From: Terana coerulea
Lineage: Eukaryota > Basidiomycota > Agaricomycetes > Polyporales > Phanerochaetaceae
Direction of reading: 5' to 3'
Length of the DNA: 64,000 bases
Assembly (NCBI GenBank): GCA_024811115.1
Contig: JAKOGH010000763.1
Coordinates: 174,814 to 238,813 of the forward strand
The notes below the pieces were generated by a model. That model did not search any database. It had not been told where the DNA came from and was given only the letters and a program-made list of their open reading frames with translations. This document shows, piece after piece, positions 56,708-64,000 of the stretch; the stretch's first letter is position 1; each line of letters opens with the position of its first letter. Made by a program: the position numbers and the translations under genes.

Positions 56708-57410
56708 CTAGGAGCATAGGAAAGTAGGAGGCGGGGTCGTGCGGGGCATCCTCTGCTCGTACAGGATTCCAGCGCTTGAAGGACGTCGGGAAACTCGGAG
56801 GAAGCCTTGAGTCAGAGAAGGTCTTGCCTGCTTCAGAGATGGTGGCAATGGCGGCGGTGAGGTCGACAGCCTTCTTAGTAGACGCAGGAACATCTTTCTT
56901 CTCCTCGCCTTCGGCAGCAGGTGCAGCGACACTGTAAGGATATGGTCAGTGGGCAATACAGAGTTTCATGAGGTAAGGTAGACGAACGAGTTCTTGGCCT
57001 CGTGGTGCTCTATGAGCAGACCTGATAACTCAGTCTGGGTCACGACCGAGAGTTGGGGGTAGGCGCGGCGGACATCCCGCTTCCAGTACGGGTTCTGCGC
57101 GGGGTCAGAGGCTACGGGTTGGAAAGGTGAGTTAACCGTCCGCATACACTCTACATTGAGACGCGCCTTTGGTAGCTGGGGTAGCATACTTCTCCGGACG
57201 CGATGCAGGTGGTGGGTATCGGTGTACGCCCTGGATAGGCAGACCACTGGAAATTGACGGGCTCACGACCGTAGCATCACCTGGTGTGAAGCCGCATGTA
57301 AGTCAGTGAATGACGAGACTATAGACATGAAACTCACGAAACTTCTTCCAGAATCCTTTCGGACTCAGATGGTAAAGAGTATGATCTACAAACTTGCCGG
57401 TGGCCGCCAT
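56708..57410 (-). CDS. Complex I accessory subunit, 21-kDa (NUO21.3-like) type
   Basis: Small mitochondrial protein resembling the fungal NADH:ubiquinone oxidoreductase 21.3-kDa subunit. Start MAATGKFVDHTLYHLSPKG at 57410 is followed by FWKKFR. After an intron the sequence continues through a SGLPIQGVHRYPPPASRPE-type segment. It then has NPYWKRDVRRAYPQLSVVTQ, the strongest family block, with ELSGLLIEH. The C-terminal exon holds EGEEKKDVPASTKKAVDLT and PHDPASYFPMLL, with TAG at 56708. Introns are short. Identification rests on the arginine-rich YWKRDVRRAYPQ block and overall length, so the exact subunit name is not certain. Confidence 0.65.
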
Positions 57411-58139
57411 GGCTAGCGCACCGAGGATAACGTTGACGAGGGAGGTGAACGGAGGACGAAAGAGGCAATTAGCCACGTGCACCCGCCTCGGAATGCAAGC
57501 GCCTTCCCACCGACGACACTCCAGTCTCCGGCCCTCGACGACCTCCGCCATCCCCACCTTGTTTCCACCACCACTTCGTCCACTTACGTCTACTAGAATG
57601 GTCAATTCTGGGTTTATACCCACGAGGCTTCCTGCATCTGTCGAGTTTGCTCGCTATTTGATAAAGAGGCAGGGAACCCTTGCGAGACCAGACGAAACAT
57701 GGAAACACACGGAGCCATTCGTGAACTGGCGAGCTTTCACTGGCCGCACGGTTGCCAAAGCAATCTCGGGGCTCGACAATCTGCGCTAGGCGATACGTCA
57801 ATGAATAATAGCAGAGCCCACGCTGCTTCTCGAGCCGAGCAATGTGGCAGTTATCCCGGCGTCGCGCTGTGGTAGCCTCGGCAGAATCGCGTGCTGGGTA
57901 CCGCAATGTCGCAATGTCGAGCACCGTATTGGCATATGACACCGGATGCGGCGGACTGACGACGCTTCGAAGTCGGCTTGCGTGAGTACTGCACCTTAAC
58001 CTAAAGACCTCGGCGACGATCCAGTCGTCCGCGACCTACCGGAGGTGCAGTATAAAATCCGACTCGTTCTCCGCAATTCCAACCAGAATATCCCGCACTC
58101 TACCTAGAGCTTTCTCCCCGTAACCTCCCTTTCACCAAC
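57411..58139. promoter_or_regulatory. Divergent promoter region, complex I subunit and UPF0643
   Basis: The two genes start away from each other. A TATAAAA at 58051-58057 lies 83 bases before the ATG at 58140. Frames within (57394-57942) overlap each other on both strands and are not called. Confidence 0.45.
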
Positions 58140-59068
58140 ATGCCTGTCGCCGTTGACACTGTGTCTTGGGTTCCACAAGACCATATTCATACCAAGCTCA
58201 AGGCCGCTCATGCCAGCAGCGTAGAACCTCTAAAACTGCGAGAATCCAACACCCTATCCTCAGATTCCTCCGCAACGCCTTCTCCCGTAGACTCTGAGCC
58301 CGCATACGACCCTCATCAGTTGCCCGAGTTCGACTCAACCACGCTCACCGCCCCACCGAGGCCAATTCTCTATCTGCCACCGCTTCTCTCTTCGCTTCCA
58401 CCAGGCTTCGCACATCCTCCAGAGCCTGCCAACACGTACCGTCCTTTATCGACAGAGACGCGACTGCCTGACATCGACCCAGTATCGCTGTCACTGCACA
58501 AGGCGCTACATCGCTTTCACCCTATCACAGATGAATACGCCGCGGTTCCTTACGAGGAAGCATTCAACTGGGCTGAGTTGCAGCTTCCGCTCGACTCCGA
58601 GCGAGAGTGGTACGCAGTTGTGTTCCACAGCAAGCGCAAAGAGGGCAGTGATGGCGGACGTAAGTTTATCTTCCCAGCTCATTATCCCCGCATGTCTAAC
58701 TTAGCCCTTCGCAGCCTTGTATGAAGCAGATAAATGCGCTCATGAGGAAGCTGTGCGGAACGGAGGCGTGAGTTTGTAGCCGTCCTATCAGCCTTGTTTT
58801 TCCTAATCGTACATCGCGCGACGGCAGCTCATCCTCTACTGGTACGGCATCCCTCACCCCGGAGACCGGGCTGAACCTCGCCACCTGCATCTGGCAGTCC
58901 CGCGCGTTCGCCATCGCGGCCAATTCGCAGCCGCACCACATTCGCGCCATGCGCCTCGCCGCCGCGTCCTACGAGCGGTATGAGCTCCATCGCTACCGCC
59001 TGCGCAAGGTGCGAGGGGAGCATGGCTTGCGCGTTGAGCCGTATGACCGCGGCGACGTTGGTTGGTAG
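58140..59068 (+). CDS. UPF0643 family protein
   Basis: Conserved fungal protein of unknown function (UPF0643). Start MPVAVDTVSWVPQDHIHTK, then a Ser/Pro-rich N-terminal region and the family core: LSLHKALHRFHPITDEYA, FNWAELQLPLDSEREWYAVV, FHSKRKEGSDGG, LYEADKCAHEEAV, LILYWYGIP, NLATCIWQSRAFAIAAN, YERYELHRYRLRKV. It ends VGW with TAG at 59066-59068. Two introns of about 55 bases are present. At the C4 run 58857-58860 the frame changes between YGIPHP and ETGLNLATC; one C fewer restores the family sequence, so it is probably a base error. No catalytic motif is evident and no function is claimed. Confidence 0.82.
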
Positions 59069-60061
59069 ACATGAGTTTTTGGTATTTCCGTGGACACGTC
59101 ACCGCATGTTTCTTGGTCGCTGGTAAATTATCTCGTCGCACGCTGTCTCACCTGCATTTGCTTTCCCGTAGATATTGTTTTCATCTCCGTCTCCGTCGTT
59201 CATCCGACTCCACCGTCGCCACGTATACCAGCCGGTTTTTTCTTACCACGTACACAGTCATATAATGTAATCCGCCTTGCGTCATGGCGTCGCCACCTAA
59301 TGCATACCATTCCTCTTATGTACGTCGTCCCACAAAATAACAGCGAACCACGCACGCCATATTCCCGGAACGCTGGATGCCGCCACCAGGACTGCGGTCT
59401 TGCTCACTTGCCGTGATCTCGAGGTGGTGAGCACGTCAGGGCACGTAACCTGTTGTTGCAAGCGCTCAGTGGTATAATAGGCTCAGTGTAACATACACAC
59501 CTGAACATACAGTAACATTGAGATCTCGATAGTGGCGCATCTCAGCTCTTTGGGTTGCGCTGGTAGAAGTACCGGTGCATGCGGTGAGCGTATGACAAGA
59601 TATGCTTCTTCTAGCAGACAAACCTTGCCACTAAGTACACTCAACAGCGTGCTCAGCTTCCGTGTGCGTTGTATGCCAATTTCTCCATCGCATTACTGAT
59701 GTTTTCCCAGGGCGTCGCGGAAACATTTGTCCCGCATAAAATCAAGCACCCACTGACCTTGTCACGTCAATCTAATTGAGTAGTGTAATAGCGCGCGGCT
59801 TCCCGCTTGCTTGGAGTAGAGAGTACCCAGCATACGGTAGAGCGTAACGGCCGCCTGCACGGCTGAACTTAGTTGTGAAATCATGACTCTGCGATACGAA
59901 ATACTATAGCGTCACGCCGGACCATGCACTACTAGTAACACCGATCGCCCTGAAGCACTTGCTCTTGGTGAGGCATAGATATGATAAACGGCCAAAATGA
60001 AATTCACGTTACAGTAAGAGTGCCACTCGCATGACAACAGTTATGCGAACTACGGTGACCC
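59069..60061. other. Intergenic stretch
   Basis: No gene is supported. The left part is a T- and C-rich likely 3' untranslated region of the UPF0643 gene. Confidence 0.45.
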
Positions 60062-60763
60062 CTAGTGACTTGAAGTGCATGTCTCACTGAAACATGAGCA
60101 AACGAGGTTCATGCACAATAACGGTGAATTCATGTGGCATGAGCTCACCGCATGGATTGGGAAGATGCGCTCGCTACGCACGCCAGGGATGGTCGGCGTG
60201 CCATCGAAAATCTCACTGACTCGCTCGCTCTTTTCGAATGCGTGTCCGGTGCACTCCTTGTGGCAGAGCCCGGGCTGCTTGAACGTGAACGCCGAGTGCG
60301 ATTCCTTACCGGAACCCTCGCTCGAGTGCCAACCATCGGTCACCGTTACAGCCAGATTTTTCGGGAGCGTGACAGCCAGGTGCCCGTTAGCCAGGTTCAA
60401 TGCCTCCGTGATTTTGTCTGTGATCGCCGGCCGCCTCGCCATCCGCAAATCATATTTCTTCTTCAGTTCATTGTATTTCTTCTTTGCAGTTTTGAACGCA
60501 TTCTTGGAAGCGAAGTCGACCAGCGTTGGTTCAGTTGCGGGCAGTAGGATATTGTCGGTCCTAAGGCCATCTGAGATAAATGTGAACACGGGAGAAATAT
60601 CACGAGCAGCAAGGGTCTGATGAATATGTCAATCATGAGTAATCATGAGTGCAAGGCTACCCCACATGTTGAGCCCTCACCTTCAATCCATTGATAGGAA
60701 GGCTAAGTACAGAGCTGAGGGAAGAACGATAGCAGAGAGGGCAAGGAAAATCTGCAACCGCAT
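60062..60763 (-). CDS. Predicted secreted protein of unknown function
   Basis: Not recognised. ATG at 60763 gives a signal-peptide-like start, MRLQIFLALSAIVLP, in exon 1. After an intron (gtgagg...catcag) exon 2 reads TLAARDISPVFTFISDGLR, LLPATEPTLVDFASKNAFK, a lysine-rich KTAKKKYNELKKKYDL, HLAVTLPKNLAVTVTDGW and GLCHKECTGHAFEK. To join the signal peptide in phase to LSSVLSLPINGLK before the donor, one base must be lost or gained near 60725-60740. This is again a probable base error. The C-terminal 50 residues as read are Cys-rich and may include unremoved intron. Two conserved-looking cysteines (CHKEC) suggest an extracellular fold. Confidence 0.5.
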
Positions 60764-62042
60764 GATGAAAACGCAGCTAATAAAACACTGTTAGAGCAGT
60801 GGATTTATCAAGGAAGAAATTACACTTACCAGAAGGTGACAGCAGAACAGATATTCAGATTGAAGAGAAGCAAAATATAAACCCCCGCACAGCGAAACGA
60901 GTTCAGAAGGTGAGGGAAGGTAGCACCAGGCTGACTGAAGCTTATCCCGAGATAAACGAGTTTTTATACCCGTTTCTCAACCCTTGAAAAATAACGCTCA
61001 GAGCGGCACCTGGGTTGAGCGGCATGCTTCAACCAGCCAGTGAATAGGGCATCCTGAGACTATTGTGATCGGACCTAATGTGCGACGCCGGATTCACCGA
61101 GCTGAAGATGCGCCAGGGCAAGAGCATCCTCTAGTAGTGTATGCGAATGGTCGCCCAAGGCCATCAGTTCACCTGATATGCCAGTGTGGCATCTCCACTT
61201 AGTTGCTTCCAATCTGCTGGGATGGCCCAAAACCATGTGAGCTTGTTAGCATTCAAGTTCATCGCATGAGTGGGCGCATCGTCATACTTTTGAGCGTCGC
61301 GGGGCATCTGATACCTCGCTGCAACCAATGTTTCTGATCCGAGCTAGCGATTGAGAGCAACTAAAAGTCTAAAATGTGTGTCAAACAGCGCCCTAGACAG
61401 CCCAGGAAAATATTGTCATTGGCCATGTCTGGCAAATGTCTGGTTACTATCATGATCACAATCCATGGCGGAATGGTTCACGTTTACAAAGTTAAATGCC
61501 AGTGCTCAGCACTGGTGTTGTGATTTGCATCGAGGGTGGAGACTGATCCAGAAAAAGTTGCCTCTTGCTCGTAATAGCGTTTGAGACTCAAAGGCTTAGT
61601 ATCGGTATATAGGCGCCGGCAGCGCCACATAAGCAAAGCGTCTACAGTTTGATCCGCTGATCCGTGAGTGTTGGCGGAGCTCCTCCAAGTTCGTCCGACC
61701 TTAGTCCGAGTCCAACCAACCACGTATACCACCACTGCATACCTGCTCACCTTCAAAACACCTGGAAACGTTTCAAGCTGACCGAGTGTAAAGATTGAAG
61801 GCGTTCTGATATGATGTTGTGCCGCCCGTGCTGCTGCGTGATGCTCAACGTTGGGTGAAAGCCTGAAACGCTGGAATAGTATGTGACAAGCTCGAGGTTG
61901 CAGCTGAGCAGCACCGTCATCATGAAGATGTCTTTGCAGATATAGTGAGCGTGCTCTGTTTTATCTTTTCTTTGTCCACTTACGCTTCTATTCTTTTCAT
62001 CAGTGCGCTCAAGCATTACTCTCACTCTCTTAGTCTCTCGAT
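60764..62042. other. Intergenic stretch
   Basis: No supported gene. It is divergent between the secreted protein and the F-box-like gene, so it holds both promoters. Frames at 61484-62058 have no domains. Confidence 0.45.
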
Positions 62043-63841
62043 ATGAACTCTCTACCATACGACACCCTCGATGCTGTGGTCTCCGCCATCGAGCAACCTT
62101 CTGATCTACTAGCCATCGCGCTCACCTGCAAATTCATGTCCCCCACCGCCCAGTCCCATCTCACGTACCGTTTAATTCAATGCTCTGTGTCGGAATCCGC
62201 CTTGCTCTGCGCCTCATTAACGCGTGTGGACGATTTGGGCGCATCGAAGGTCAGGACGCTGAAAATATTGCCAGAATTTTTCACCGACCTCACGCTTTAC
62301 CGCGGCCCTTCATGGTTCCAACGTCAACCACGTATACCTTCCGCACTGTCCGCGAAGCAGCAAGGATATGATACCAGAGGGATACGGCAGAACTATCAAG
62401 ACGCGGTGGTGGGCGAGCAGGCGCTTGTGGACGCGGTCAAAGACTGCACTCGCTGCGGCATTTTGGGTGGGCCAGGGACCCTCCTCCTGTGCTTAGCGGG
62501 AAAGGAGATCTATGGAGCACTCTCAATGAGCTCGGGACGGTGGAAAACCTCGGGATCATCGATCTGAAGTGGGACGCGACACTTACACTCGATCGACAAC
62601 ATCGCTCCACTTCGCCCATTGTTAGACAGCCAACAGTACGTGATGAAAATTAACTGGGAGTCCAGCCTTTCATGTCGTTCAGTTTCTAGATTTTTGTGGT
62701 TTGAAGTCGCTAAGTCTTCAAACCAACATCCCTGAAGGTGATTTGGACCTTCTCAGGCTAGTCATGCATGACCTGAGTGAAATGCTCATCGCGAATTCAG
62801 AACTCGAGGCAAGGTTTCTCCCTCTCCGCGAGGTATCGGTCTGACATTATCACAGGTGCTCACTTTCGTCCTGCAACGTTACACGCATGCCCTCAAAGTC
62901 GCCTCGCTGTCTCCTCTGCTACACTCCGCTCGCTGGTCACATCTGCGCACACTTCGGCTTATTTCCGGATTCAGCTGTAGACCTGATGTTCTTCTCAACT
63001 TCCTTGCGGCCCATCCGACCATCGAAGAGCCGGAACTCGCACCGAGAATGATCAGCCGAAGCTGGAATAAACCTTTGCCGCCCGACTCTGTCCCGGCAGA
63101 AGAGAGCATTCTTCCAAATTTGCGTTCGCTGCGGTGCTTGTCGTCTCAAGCCGTCTGGCTCCTTACGAATAACGTCGGTAAAAACTTACAGCGCCTCACC
63201 ATACCCGAACTCGACCGCTCGATCGTTCCATGCGAATAATTCGAATGGGAAGATGCATTTTTGAAGATGGTGAGAACGGGGAGGATGACGCGAATGATGA
63301 CGAAGCCGAGGAGGAGGAAGCGGATCTAGATGCTGCACGCCCATCTCCCTGGCGTCCGGCTCTTCTGACGGCGCTGAGTCAAGCCTCATCGCTGAAGGCC
63401 CTCGCACTGGCAGTAGCTCACGCGCCACCGCCTCCGGATATGGAGGAACTGGCTCGTGCGCTTCCTTCTTTGGAGGAGCTGATGACATTTCCGGCTAAAG
63501 ATACTGAACTTGTCAGTAGTTTTCAGAGTACAAATGCCTTCGACTCGCTGACGTTTCTGTTCAGGAGGAATATTTGCCGCATTTCTTGGCTTTCACGCAG
63601 CTTCGGGTACTCCGGATTGAGGTTCCCGCTGAAGCCATCGATGTATATCCCGAGCGACACCTTACACCAGGACAAGCCAAGGAGGCAGAAGATTTGGAAC
63701 TACCACGCAGTCGCCACAGCAGTGCTGACCTTGGAGATGATCACAATTTTTTGGGATAAGGCTCAAGTCATTCGGAATGGCGGTGGCATTGACTTGGAAG
63801 TTGTCGAAAGCAATCACGCCGGAGAGTATTTGTATTACTAA
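62043..63841 (+). CDS. F-box/leucine-rich-repeat-like protein, frames interrupted
   Basis: The N-terminus MNSLPYDTLDAVVSAIEQPS followed by DLLAIALTCKFMSP is typical of Agaricomycete F-box proteins, which recruit targets to SCF ubiquitin ligases. Downstream, leucine-rich segments follow: SKVRTLKILPEFFTDL, TLNELGTVENLGIIDLKW, ARWSHLRTLRLIS, ILPNLRSLRCLSSQAVWLL, NLQRLTIPELDRS, SSLKALALAVAH and LAFTQLRVLRIEV. An acidic run, DDEAEEEEADLD, occurs near 63300. The frame changes near 62452 (TR then LRHFGWARDPP in the next frame), near 63237-63260 and near 63530. Some changes are introns and some look like missing bases. Such genes belong to large, fast-evolving families, so decay is also possible. Confidence 0.6.
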
Positions 63842-64000
63842 ATCATCTCGCGCAGTGTCTACAACCACGGCGGCCGGCGCAGCATGCGCATGATTATACA
63901 GCATGACCCTCATATTCCCCAGCCTTGCTATCTTCGTAAAAGAGCTTGCGTTTTGTCCAATGTTACCCAGAATGTACAGAGACGATCCACCCTTGTGACC

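Noticed and set aside
1..64000. tRNA, rRNA, CRISPR, retrotransposon or bacterial-type operon
   Set aside because: No convincing tRNA B-box context, rRNA segment, regular spacer array, reverse transcriptase or integrase motif, or LTR pair was seen by eye.

Overview
The window looks like nuclear DNA of a filamentous basidiomycete (Agaricomycetes, possibly Polyporales-like). The coding regions are split by many GT-AG introns of about 45-80 bases. The recognisable proteins are fungal: an AreA/NIT2-type GATA factor, a PNS1 choline-transporter-like protein, a Kex2-style peptide precursor, a UPF0643 protein, a complex I accessory subunit and a serine-rich secreted 'glycopeptide'-type protein. No bacterial operons, rRNA, CRISPR or convincing tRNA were seen.

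Layout. 1-4.3 kb: two related small secreted-peptide genes separated by a non-autonomous inverted-repeat element (MITE). 4.4-7.0 kb (-): protein kinase A. 7.7-10.1 kb (-): gamma-glutamyltransferase, head-to-head with a WRAP73-type WD protein (10.6-12.5 kb, +). 13.4-16.2 kb (+): kinase B, a multiply broken paralogue of kinase A. 17.1-19.4 kb: a tandem duplication carrying two precursors of a small Cys-rich peptide. 20.4-25.3 kb (-): Sec7-PH Arf exchange factor. 25.6-29.4 kb (-): AreA-like nitrogen regulator with about 4 kb of gene-poor upstream DNA. 33.6-35.2 kb (-): signal peptide peptidase, divergent from a small basic protein. 36.6-38.8 kb (-): cytochrome P450. 39.8-41.1 kb (+): secreted Ser-rich protein. 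41.9-43.9 kb (+): disordered unknown protein. 44.6-46.9 kb (+): PNS1. 48.2-51.3 kb (+): kinase C. 51.8-54.9 kb (+): type II PI 4-kinase. 55.0-56.4 kb (-): HTATSF1/Cus2-type splicing factor. 56.7-57.4 kb (-): complex I 21-kDa-type subunit, divergent from UPF0643 (58.1-59.1 kb, +). 60.1-60.8 kb (-): secreted unknown. 62.0-63.8 kb (+): F-box/LRR-like protein.

Most genes are ordinary housekeeping functions with no shared pathway. GGT and the AreA-like factor both bear on nitrogen nutrition; Sec7-PH and PI4K2 both act on membrane identity. The lineage-specific material is the three-member kinase family, which has a conserved N-terminal block, a conserved acidic tail and a shared promoter motif, plus the two families of tiny secreted peptides. 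These are the best candidates for something undescribed.

A caution covers the whole annotation. At least ten well-conserved genes contain single-base reading-frame breaks, several of them at homopolymer runs. Many are therefore probably consensus errors, and any pseudogene call from one or two breaks is weak. Exon joins were made by eye.
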